A DNA stretch of 29,896 nt, from assembly GCA_002179805.1 (NCBI GenBank), contig NAVB01004547.1, positions 1-29,896 on the forward strand, given 5' to 3'. The notes under the pieces were generated by a model. That model had not been told where the DNA came from and did not search any database. It saw only the letters and a list, made by a program, of their open reading frames with translations. Numbering within the stretch: the stretch's first letter is position 1; each line of letters begins with the position of its first letter. Both the position numbers and the translations under genes were made by a program. Shown here piece after piece: positions 9,712 to 19,833 of the stretch. Source of the stretch: Acanthamoeba lenticulata. Taxonomy: Eukaryota; Discosea; Longamoebia; Acanthamoebidae.

Positions 9712-12225
9712 ATGACCTCCGACAAGCAGCACTTCACCAAGCTCCCGGAACCCTACATCCGGGGGGACTCCATCCGCGACCGCCTCAGTGATGAGTACCT
9801 GGACGGGTATTCCTCCCCTCCTTGTTCCACGTCTTCAGTCCGCTCGTTTCTTCCCTTCTTCTGCCTCTTCTACGAGAGAGAAGTGGGCTGCTCTTCTCCT
9901 CATCCACGCTGACGCTCGGTGTTATGTATATTTCTTGTTGGGCGTAAAGTGTGGAGGCCTACATCGAAAACCTGCACAACCATTTGTTGACAATCCAGAG
10001 AGACGAAACAGTCGTGCGGAAGGAATTTGCGGATCACCTTAAGACGCTCGCCACCGCCAGGCATGGTACGCAATCCCTCTGTTTGTCCTTGCCGGGGTCT
10101 CATTCGCTTGAGATTTGGAGGCGATTTTCGCTATGTAGCTACAATGGCACTGAAATTGATGGGGGGGGGTCAACTTTACAGGCAAGAAGCGAACCAACGA
10201 GGAAGCCGAGCACCAAAAGATGTTCTCGGCTCGGATGAAGAAGATTAAGAGCCGCAGGAAGCACTTCCGCCAGCTCCTCTTCGACGCCTACACCGAGCGA
10301 AAGAAGCTCATTGAGAGCATGGCCATCCAGAAGCGCGAGGAGGAAGTTCTCCGGCGCAAGGTAGCCACGCTTGTTGTGTCGAAAAGTCCTTGCTTACAGG
10401 GGACAAGTGCGCTCATCCGCTTGTTGTTGTTGTTGTACAGTTGCAACTGCTCGTGGCGCAGGACAACACTCCGGCCGAGCGTGTGCCCAACCTGGTGGAC
10501 TTGTTCTTCTGGGTCTACTTGATCTTCCAGATCATCACCTGCGTGATCTACTGGGTGGCGTGCGACTACAGCAACGACCCCAACAGCCCGCCCAACCTGG
10601 GCTACGGCCAAAGGTCGGCCAACTGGTACACCATCTGGGTCCACGTCGCCATGCTCGTCCTCGCTGGCTTCTCCTTCCTGTACACCTTCATGAGGAAGTA
10701 CGCCTATTCGGCCATCGGCCACACCTTCCTCGTCACCGTCCTCGCCGCCCAGTGGTACCGCTTTGCGCTCCTCTGCATCTTGATGAAGATGAAAAAGACA
10801 GTGTTAATGACGATGTCGTTGCGGCTTCCGCCGATGTACAGGACCATCCTCCACCTGATCTTCTGGCAGAACGTCGACGACGGTGGCGACTGGGCGCGCG
10901 GCGACCTGACCATCCTCTCGCTGATCGACGGTTACTACGGCGCCGCGACGTGCCTCGTCACCTTTGGCTTCCTGCTCGGCAAGGCCACGCCGCTCCAGCT
11001 CGTCTTCCTCACCCTGTTTGGTACCATTATTTACCCTTTTATTGAGACTTGTCACGTGTGGGGACTCACACTCAAGCGTGCGACAACAGAGGTTGGCTTC
11101 TACGCGCTCAACAGGTATGTCACGCTGATGGTGCTCGACGCTGTCGACATCGGCGGCTCGCAGACCGTCCATCTCTTCGGCACCTGCTTTGGTACTCGCG
11201 CTCTTCTTCATCATCTTTTTCGTCGACTCACACGCGCACGTCCCGACAGGTCTCGGCGTGGTGGGCATCCAGGCCACCATCGGCCTGCTGCTGCAGGAGG
11301 ACAAGGAGCGCCTCAAGGAGTTTGACAAGGACAGGCAGTCGTCCTACCTCTCCAACGTGTTCACCATCATGGGCACCCTCATCATGTTCGTCATGTGGCC
11401 CGGCTGGAACGCCGCCTACGCACCCAACGGCTCGCAGTACCGGTGCGTCTCGCGTCTTTGCCTCTTCGTGAAAGGCGTCATGCTGACGTCAGCGTGTCGA
11501 CAGCGTGGTGGTCAACACGTTCCTGGCGATCACGTCGTCGTGCATCATGGCCTTCCTGACGTCGCGCACGGTGCGCGCCGGCAAGTTCCTCATGTTTGAC
11601 ATCCAGCGCGCGACGCTGGCTGGCGGCATTGCCATCGGCTCGGCGACGCCCGTCGTGGTGAGCCCCGGCGGCGCGATGGTCATCGGCCTCGTGGCGGGCA
11701 TCGTCTCCGTGCTGGGCTTTGCCTACCTGGCGCCGGTCCTGCAAAACTTCAAGATCCAGGACCCGGCGGGCGTGATCAGCCTCCACGGCCTGTCGGGCCT
11801 GCTGGCCGGCGTGGCTGGCATCATCTCGACGGCCATCGCCTGCCAGAACAACTACATCTTTGGCCAGCCCACCGTCGAGCTCTTTGAGCGCGAGGGCGCC
11901 CAGGCCGGCTACCAGGTCCTGTGCCTCATCATCTCCATCGGCATCGGCCTGGGCGGTGGCATCGGCACCGGCGGCGTTCTCTTCCTCATTGACATGCTCG
12001 CCCAGTACGTCCCGCTCGTCGGCGAGCCCGAGAAGATGCTCTACTCGGACGAGAGGCACTTTGTCGTCCCCATGGACTTTGAGCGCACCATCGTCCCCAA
12101 GGTTCGTCCTCTTGTAATTTTTTTGTTAATTTGATTTTCTGTAATATTATTATTATTATTTTCATTTGCTGAGACTGTGTTGTGCGCAGTCCGGTGCCGC
12201 CAAGCCGGAGGCCCCGCTGGTCTAA
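9712..12225 (+). CDS. Rh-family ammonium/CO2-type transporter with a long N-terminal cytosolic extension
   Basis: 603 aa in nine exons: 9712-9806, 9950-10065, 10182-10360, 10441-10754, 10842-11020, 11090-11191, 11250-11442, 11504-12101 and 12190-12225. Residues about 1-150 are hydrophilic and helix-rich (IRDRLSDEYLD, HFRQLLFDAYTERKKLIESM). The membrane domain then starts at VDLFFWVYLIFQIITCVIYW. It is clearly of Rh rather than bacterial Amt type: GFSFLYTFMRKYAYSAIGHTF, FGFLLGKATPLQLVFLTLFE, MGTLIMFVMWPGWNAA and the IQRATLAGG block. The two pore histidines are at H322 (DIGGSQTVHLFG) and H487 (ISLHGLSGL). It should conduct NH3/NH4+ (perhaps CO2) across the plasma or contractile-vacuole membrane; location is inference. 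The final exon encodes only 12 residues. It converges with the next gene. Confidence 0.93.
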
Positions 12226-12383
12226 GATCCTGCAGAGAGCAAATAGAATCCAATCAAAGGGTGGAGTTCTGGAAAGAGGCTGTGGGGGGAAGTCAAGAGA
12301 CACATGAACAGAACACAACAAACAGGCAAGCAGGAGAGGAATGATGAAATGGGGGGATGGTGTTGGGGCGTGTGTACGAACGA

Positions 12384-12399
12384 AATAAATAGCTTTATT
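12384..12399. terminator. Back-to-back poly(A) signals for a convergent gene pair
   Basis: AATAAA on the plus strand (12384-12389) is followed after four bases by TTTATT (12394-12399), which is AATAAA on the minus strand. The element lies 159 bp past the Rh transporter stop and 50 bp past the secreted-protein stop, so it could serve both transcripts. Use as a poly(A) signal is inferred from position and sequence only. Confidence 0.55.
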
Positions 12400-12448
12400 T
12401 CTATATTTCGAAAAAAGAAGATCAAGCACATATTCGAGGAATGTGCAC

Positions 12449-14305
12449 TTAAAACCAGGAGGCGTAGTAGATGAGGGTGACCTGATTGGCGCCCTGGTAG
12501 TGGTTCCCGAACAGGGCCAGGCCGGTCTGCTGCAGGATGTCGTTGCCCACCTCCCGCCCTGCGAGCCACAGCAACATGATCAGCGTTGATAAAAAATTTC
12601 AAATAAGAATTATAAAAAATTCGGTACCGGCCTCGGGCGGAGTGCCCTGCAACGCCTTCTTGAGGTCCATCACGCACGTGTTGGGGATGTTGATGCTGAC
12701 CAGAGAGTACTCTGCGACGACCAACGCCACATTATTGAGCATGCCACAGAGCAAGGAGCTTGACCAAACCCGACGCACCTTGGGCCGTGCTGTTGCCGTA
12801 GCCGAGAAGGAGGTACTTGTTGTTGGGCGTGCTGCCATAGGCCGTGCCGAACGCTGCACACAGTTTCATCATCACAGGACCGGGCCCGTGAGCCATTCAT
12901 GCACGTCATCCTGCTCAATCAATTCAAGTGTGCGTTCCGAGGCGCTTACCCTCAGCGGCGCCCACGGGCACCTCGACGTAGTTGAGCTCGTGGTTATTGA
13001 GACTCCACATAAAGACCGCGCCTGTCCGCGCGAGCGCGCGTGCGGCCGCCACGTTAGTCCCCTGCTGCTGTTGCTGCTGCTAGCCCGCGCGCGTGTCGTG
13101 GCATGCAGTGTCGTGGCCGCACCCGTGTTCTGCTGGGCCTCAAAGAGGGTGCCGGACTCGGCCCAGATGATGTCATTGGTGCCGTCCAAGGCGCCCGTCG
13201 TGACGAACGTCACGGGCGGCGAGCGGTCGAGAATGACGCGGTTGATGAGTGAGCCGTCGTCGGCCGACAGCAGCAGGACCTCGCCCGGCCGGGCCGGGTT
13301 GGTGCTGCCGCGCGTGACAAAGAGCTGCTGCTGGTTGTTGGCGTTGACCGACGCGCTGCGGATGATGGGCGTCGGGTACTGCTGGTCCTGCGCGGGCAGC
13401 TGGACCACCGCGACGATGTTCCACAGGAGGGCGTTGTAGTTGACGATGACCAGGTGCGTCGACGAGAACAGGTAGAGCTTGGAGGTGAGGCCGTAGATGT
13501 TGGGGATGATCTTCTGCCACTCGACGCTGGACGCGAACTGCGGAATCGTCAAGTTTCTGACGAAAGCGAGTTGGCCGCCGTCAGCTCACTTGCTTTTATA
13601 TTATTATTTTTAAAAATGTATAATTAAAATTCTAATATTGAATTTTAAATAAATAAAATAGAATACCGAGTGAAGACCCAGCCCTGGCTGGAGACGATGA
13701 CCTCGACGAGGGTCCACGGGCTGGACTTGGGCACGAGCACCACGATCGGGCCGTACGCCGGCGGGACCGAGCTGAACGACGGCGACACGGCGACGCTGGT
13801 GTTCAGCCCCTGCTCATGCCCATGCCCATCACGCTCTCGTGAGCGCGTGAATCGCGCGCGCAATGGGGGCGTGTGAGCGCGCGTTGGGCGTACGGGCGGA
13901 ATGGGCGTGCGCTGTTGGAGCGAGAACGTGTAGAAGTTGGTGTTGAACGAGAACACGTAGGCGTACTTCTGCGAGAGCCACAGCTGGGCGGCTGCGCAAA
14001 TTTTTCAGACAGTCTATGTCGGGGCAAGCCGGAGCACACAAACAGACGCACCATTTGAAGTGTCGTCAGCCCCGGAGACGGTCACCCACGGGGACGAGTC
14101 GTCGGGGAAGCTCAAGGTGCCGCACACGCGAATGCTCTCGCCCTGCCGTCCCCACAACGTTAAAAAACGAACCAGATAATGGTTGGGGGGGGGGAAGCGA
14201 GCAAGTGTTTACGGGACAGGTGGAACTCTGGCCAGAGCAGAAGCCAACAAGGAGGGCCGTCAGCAGAAGCAAACAGCAAGCGTGAAGCCCGTGCTGCGCG
14301 CTCAT
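12449..14305 (-). CDS. Secreted protein, probable beta-propeller-like fold, function unknown
   Basis: 399 aa in nine exons: 14305-14213, 14142-14052, 13991-13894, 13809-13667, 13556-13123, 13021-12950, 12853-12779, 12711-12628 and 12558-12449, all in phase. The ATG at 14305 was chosen because it opens a classic signal peptide (CLLLLTALLVGFCSG, cleavage likely before QSS); longer in-frame extensions would bury it. The mature chain is rich in beta-type segments with repeated hydrophobic strands, for example GPIVVLVPKSSPWTLVEVIV, EVLLLSADDGSLINRVIL and NDIIWAESGTLFEA, typical of WD- or PQQ-like propellers. It has several N-glycosylation sequons (NLT, NTS, NST). No transmembrane segment or GPI-type tail is seen. 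It starts only 88 bp downstream of the stop of the PDI-like gene on the same strand. I do not recognise the family. Confidence 0.75.
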
Positions 14306-14393
14306 GTCGGGTCTGGTACGAGAAAGGAGCACGAAGCTCTTTAATTTTCTCAAATAGCATGGTGTCGGGGGAGCTGACCAACTCCGCCTTTCT

Positions 14394-15804
14394 TCACAGC
14401 TCGTCCTTTGCGGGCGCAGCCGCCTTCTTGCCCTTCTTGCTCTTCTTCGTCGTCTTCTTGACGGGAGCCGAGGTGGGCGTGTCGCCCTCGTCCGCGAGAA
14501 GCTCGGTCGGGTCGGGGTAGCCCTCGTCCTTGCGCAGCTCCTCGTCCCTGGCCCGCTCGGTAGCCATGACCATCTCGATCTGGTCCTTCGTCAAGCCCAT
14601 CGCCCTGGCCAGGTTCTGCTTCTTCCACCACTGCACGATCTCCATCGGGCTCCACAGGCCGTGGTAGTCGGCCCGGGTGTCGTTGTGCAGCCAGAAGATG
14701 AGCGGCAGGACTTTGGGGTCGGTCACGTCCTCCTTCACGTAGCGCTTGCACAGTTCTGCGCACGGACAGGACGAGGTCCATGTTTAGCATGATGGTGTTG
14801 ATGTTGTTGGTCATCGTCTTCGCCAAGGGAGCGGTTCTGCTTACCGACGTTAAAGGTGGCCGTGCACAGGACGCGGGCCACGTTGAACTCCTTCGTCCTT
14901 CTGCCCTCCTTGCCCACGTCCTCCCAACTGGACCACGAGTCCCGGCTGTGCTTGCTCTTCTCAAAGGGCGCGTAGCTGGAGGACGAGAATGAGTAAGGTG
15001 AGCTCCCTCTGAAGCACCATCAAGCAGTCGACAAGGCCGTCGTCGTACAATTGGATGATCCAGTGGGTGTCCTTCGTCACGTGCTCGTCAAAGTTACTCT
15101 CGTCCAGGCGGGCCACATGGTCGTCGATCCAGCCATGGATGAATTTCTACACGACGAGGAAAGTGGTTAGAGCTTGTTGCCCTTCTTGCAACGTTGAGAT
15201 GATCACCTTGAACTCGGCACCAGAGGAGACGGTCAGCTGATGCTTGCCCTCGAGCTTGGTCTCGGTGTGCTCTTCAGCTCCCGGGTCCTTGAAGAGGGCG
15301 CCCTTCCTCACCAGGCGATGATAGTTGCTGTGTAGTGTGCTGCATCAGCCTCTCAACTCACCGCGTGCTTTGAGTAGGTGAAGTGTGGACGCACACGGCC
15401 AGGAAGGGGAAGCGCTTCTTGGCCCCATAGTCCAGGCAAGGGTCGGGGAAGTCAAAGCAGTCGATGCGGCTCAGGTTGAACTCGTAGCCCTTGGCCTTGA
15501 AGGCCTCGGCAGTCTCCAGCACTGCTTTCTCTGCGCGGTCACACACGCCATTGGCACAGTGCTTGCGGTGCGTACTGTGTCGGGTGCAGGGACGAGAAAG
15601 CAGCAATTAACTGGCGGGCACACGCTGCTCGCATGCATAAGAGAAAGCTTTGTACAAGAGGAAGAGCCACTGGCCCTGAGAGGAGAGCTTCTCAAAGTCG
15701 TGGTCGTTCTCGTCAAAGACTCGGAAGCCAGTTGGAGTGACGGTCTCTGCCAGCGCACCAACCACGAGGGAGAGAACAACAAGAGCCAGGAACGATGCCT
15801 TCAT
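14394..15804 (-). CDS. ER-lumenal PDI-like protein with two thioredoxin folds, degenerate active sites and KDEL tail
   Basis: 357 aa in six exons: 15804-15656, 15574-15362, 15327-15207, 15146-15049, 14975-14845 and 14755-14394. A signal peptide (FLALVVLSLVVGALA) and C-terminal KDEL place it in the ER lumen. The first thioredoxin-like unit reads QWLFLFTHRKHCANGVCDRA, with cysteines at about C56 and C61 spaced CX4C rather than CXXC, followed by RIDCFDFPDPC and the cis-Pro-like FPFL. The second unit starts LDESNFDEHVTK, then WIIQFYAPFEKSKHSRDSW. Here EKSK (about 199-202) occupies the CGHC position, so no redox cysteines remain. The cis-Pro-like LPLIFW follows. A Lys/Ala-rich linker precedes KDEL. 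It is probably a chaperone or client-binding PDI relative rather than an oxidase, though C56/C61 might react. It is divergent from the first armadillo gene. Confidence 0.87.
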
Positions 15805-16085
15805 GCCGATGTGATGTGGTTCAAGAGAGAGAGAGTAGAACGTCTTGGGCCCTTTGTGTGGAGCGGGCGCCGTGACGTCATGGCACGTGGTTTCCTTATC
15901 CCATCATTTCTTTCAGCTTTTCCTTGGAGGCCATCAAAGTTTAATCAAAGTACAGAAATGGGAAAGACCACCCAACAAAGGAGAAGAAAGACCGTTACCT
16001 TGCTGGTTGAGCCAGGAAGAACAAAGAAGAATCTCAAACACAGATTACAACAAAAAGATTACTGACAACCTGCCTGACTATCATT
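15805..16085. promoter_or_regulatory. Divergent promoter with TGACGTCA and CACGTG boxes
   Basis: This 281-bp interval separates the PDI-like gene (minus) from the first armadillo gene (plus). A perfect CRE/ATF-type palindrome TGACGTCA lies at 15873-15880, with a CACGTG box at 15884-15889 three bases away, about 70-85 bp upstream of the PDI-like ATG. ACGT-core sites of this kind bind bZIP factors, including those of the ER unfolded-protein response. Regulation of the PDI-like gene by such a factor is inference. Confidence 0.5.
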
Positions 16086-19000
16086 ATGTTCAAGATTGAC
16101 TTTGAAGACGCGGTATGCTCGCAAGCTCTTCTTTTTCTTCGTCCATCAACCCTTTCTTTTTTGACGTCTGTTTCGTCTGCAATCACAGAATGGTGACGTG
16201 GATAACGTGCAAAAGACACGGTCTGCGTACCGCGGCACAATATCATTGAAAACCCTCAAACGACCCAAGGTGCAGACCCTTCGCAAATCCTACACGCAAG
16301 TTGGTGCGTTTCCGCATGACCACGAGAACCAGGAAATGCTGCAGCTTAAACTCGAGCTCTAAACTTCATTTTATGTCCTCCTTTCGGCACAGAGGAGGAA
16401 CAGATTGTGTTGGCCGAGGACGCAGGGCTGGAGGAGCTGCTCCTCCTGCACAAGCACGAGCATCCCAAGGTGAAAGGCCTGGCCTCGACCGTGCTGGGCA
16501 ACCTCACCTCAAACAGCGAGGACGAGGTCATCATCGCCACACGGGAAGGCTTCACGCCTCTCTGCGAGATGATTGAGATCAAGGACGACGACGTTCGGGC
16601 CAAGGCAGCCATGACCCTGGCCATCCTGGCCGAGCACCCCGACACCCCGGAGCTGATCATGGACGCCGCGGGCAATTGGAGCAAGGTCGTCGCCCTCATC
16701 AAGTCCTCTTCCATCAGCGTTCAGCATGCCGGTCTCCTTCTATGCAGCTGCCTCGTCAACGACGGTACAACTTCCTCAGCGGTCCAGGCTTAGCGGTGGG
16801 TGGCCAACACTGACATGGCCGCCATGACCTCATCAGACGAACTGCGCGAGTCGTTCATTCGAGAGGGCGGAGTGAGTCAGGTGCTCAAGGCGGGCAAGTC
16901 ACAAGAACTCAAGGTCATGCGAGCATTGGCCACATGCTTGGCCAACCTGGCCCAAGAAGTCGACGCCGTCAAGGACATCCTTGGCGGCTCTGGTCTCAAG
17001 CAGATCTTGATCTGGATCGCGCAAGGGGACGATGAGCTGACGGGCGGCGCAGTCACCACCCTGGCCAACGCCTCCAACAATGGTACCGCTGCTCAACGCC
17101 TTCAAAAAGGGGCAACAACAACTTGTCGCTCAAGCCTCTCTGGTTTGCAGAGGGCTTCAAGGAGCAGTTGCTCAATGGGGGAGTGCTCGAGCCGATCCCA
17201 GCGCTCCTCATGTCCGAGAGCGACGTCGTGAGGACGGGAGCGCTCACCCTCCTCTCCAACCTCTCGACTGTCGGTTCGTTTTAGCCCACCTTTTCGCTTT
17301 CCTCAGCCATCCGCTGATGTTCCATATGGTTGGTTCACAGAGGACGTCTCTGAGCAGATCACCAAGACGTGCCTGGACAACCTGTTCAAGTTGGCCAAGA
17401 GCACCGACAACACGAACCACCTGTACCGCGCGGCGATGTGCTTCAGCAACCTGACCTCCAGCGCGGAAGGTCGCCAAGCCATCAAGCAGAAGGGCATCGA
17501 CGTCTTCCTCAAGCACTTGCACGGCAACACGAAGGACTCGGATATCCTCAAGGAGGTCACGCAGGCGCTTGCCGAACTGGGCGAGTTGGTCTTGCCCATC
17601 GATGATGCCGACGAAGAGGAGAAGGAAGTGGACGAGAAGAGCGTCAAGGAGGAGCTCAAGCACCAGATCAAGTCCCTCGTCGAGCGCCTGGAGACTGAGA
17701 AGGACGAGGCCGACCTCGAGAAGACCACCTCCGAACTCCAACAAATCCTGCAGCAGAAGTGCGTCGTCTCTCTCGGCTAAGAGTATCTTCCATGGCCTAC
17801 CAACACGGGAAGTTGGTATGTGCAGGAAGGAGTCGCATAACATCTTGTGGCTCAAGAATGGCCTTTCCGCTCTGGTGGAGATCATCGCCAAGGGCGGAGA
17901 GACATCTGCAGCCACCGTGTCCCAGTGCAACGCCATCAAGGCATGCGAGGCATCCTCCGGGCTGCGTATGGCTGCACAATCACTAAACGGTTTCATGCAT
18001 AACTACAGGCGCTGGCGGAGCTGGCCAAGTACAGGAAGAATCGCGTGCGCATCGGCAACTCGCAGGCCATCCCGCCACTCGTGCGGCACCTCAAGAATAG
18101 CACAACCAACCCAACGCTTGCGCAGAACGTTCTGTTTATTCTGCAAGACGTCACTCAGAAGGGTATCCACAACCCTTAAACTGGTTGAACTAGCAGCTGT
18201 TAGTTTAATGCTGATTGGCTGTGACTTGTGGTTGCAGACACGTTGCTGGACAAGTTCAGGGCAACCACGCCTCTGGACGTGCTCAAGATCCACCTTGTCA
18301 TCTCCGGCGACGCGCAGCCCGACGTCCAGGCCGGCTGCCTCATTCTTCTCCAACGCCTTATCCTGCACCACGGTAGGGCGATTGGCGCAGTTGGCGTTGT
18401 TGTACCTCCTCAGCGGCTCACTTCGTTTTACACAACAGCGCCCACGCAGGTCCAGTTCAGGAAGAAGGGATTCGAAATGGTGGTGCGGCTGCTGAACTCG
18501 TCATCGCCCATGGTGAAGGAGCTTGCCGCCTACGCCATTGGCGCTGCTTGCGCCGGTCAACGTCGCATGCAACAAGCCGCGGCCAAGGCCAAGGGTGCGT
18601 CTTCTTATCCAATCCAATGGTATTGACTTGGACTTGAACTCACCATTGTTGTTCGACTCGACTCCAACACACACATAGCCATCAAGTTCCTGGTGGCGCT
18701 GCTTCAGCCCAAGCAAGACTTGGCCGTCCGCACCGCCGCCTGCTCGGCTCTTGGACAGATCGTCCAGCAAGACCAGTCGAACCAGGACAAGATGCGCAAG
18801 CAGAGCGGCGCCCTCGAGGCCCTCATTGGCACGTGTCTGCTCCTGCGCCTTTCCTCACGCTAGTCGAGGAGATGACGCCAATCTGACCTGGAGAGGAGCG
18901 CAGACCTGCTGGGAGTCGCGGGCGAAACGCCAGACCCCAAACTGCCTGCAGGGAACACGCTCGAGCAGCAAGCCCAGTGGGTGGCGCTCTACACGGCGGG

Positions 19001-19499
19001 CAACCTCGTCTACCTCAACTCCAACGCGCAGAACGCCTTCCGCAACAAGAAGGGCATCCCCGTCGTCATCGAGTTCATCAAATCCGAAAGCGACTCCCCC
19101 GCGGTGGTGGGCCTCAAGGAGCAGGCCACGAGGCTGCTGAGCTACTTGTGCTTCCACAGCAGCAAGAACCAAGAGCACATCGGCACGCCCGAGGTGGCGG
19201 GCGCGATCGTCCACAACCTTGGGGTGGACAGCAAGCGCCTCCAATACTACAGCGAGGGCCTCATCTGGTCGCTTGCGCACAACTCCAAGAAGCGGCGGGC
19301 CATCCTCATCAACGCGGGCGCCCTCGGAGGCATCATGGCGGTACTTTCCCTTTGCCTTTCTACTTTTGAGCACAACAAGATGAGCGGCTGTGGGTGACCT
19401 GAGGTGGTTTGTTCGTTTGTATGGCAGTTGATGCAATCCAAGTCCGAGGCCGTGGCCAAGGGCGCCGAGTGGGCCAAGAAAGCCCTCACCAAGAAATAG
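16086..19499 (+). CDS. Armadillo-repeat protein, tandem paralogue 1
   Basis: 839 aa in thirteen exons: 16086-16112, 16189-16303, 16393-16764, 16837-17082, 17151-17273, 17341-17758, 17826-17940, 18009-18162, 18238-18372, 18439-18594, 18679-18828, 18904-19340 and 19428-19499. It starts MFKIDFEDA. Armadillo helical repeats run through most of the chain (AEDAGLEELLLLHKHEHPKV, RALATCLANLAQEVDAV, TGALTLLSNLSTV, AALYTAGNLVYL-type motifs). They are interrupted near the middle by an acidic linker (DDADEEEKEVDEK) and a predicted coiled helix (IKSLVERLETEKDEADLEK), and end in EWAKKALTKK. Armadillo solenoids bind proteins; the partner is unknown. Exons 7 and 11 end at GC rather than GT donors. The reading frame and the alignment with the next gene support both junctions. 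Confidence 0.9.
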
Positions 19500-19833
19500 A
19501 AGTGAGGCGGCTGGCCGAGTCAGCGGGAACAGTCCCTCTGTTGTTATGGAGGCCGATGGCGGTCAAAGAATGCAAAATATGGAAACAACGGACTTTGCGT
19601 TTACTGCTGCGTGATTGGACGGAGCAAACGTTCATTTAATTATCGTAAAAGCCGGTTGCTGGGCTGGTGTCCAGGGACCAACGACACACGGTTATGTCCC
19701 TTCTTTTCTTCCCCGTCAAGAGCCCCGCAGCACACCCACCCGCCAGCAGCGCAGCAATACTGTGTGTGTGCACTTCATTTTTCTTTGTAGCTAGCCCATC
19801 TTTCAAAACAAAACACTCCACACAAACACCACC
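19500..19833. other. Spacer between the tandem armadillo paralogues
   Basis: These 334 bp contain the 3' flank of paralogue 1 and the 5' flank of paralogue 2, ending in an ACACCACC context immediately before the ATG at 19834. I see no further gene or repeat. The spacer does not resemble the 5' flank of paralogue 1 closely enough by eye to call a duplicated promoter. Confidence 0.55.

Noticed and set aside
18163..18237. Possible U12-type intron with GTATCC donor in armadillo paralogue 1
   Set aside because: The donor continues ACAACC rather than TTTT, and no U12 branch sequence lies near the acceptor; a standard U2 intron is simpler.
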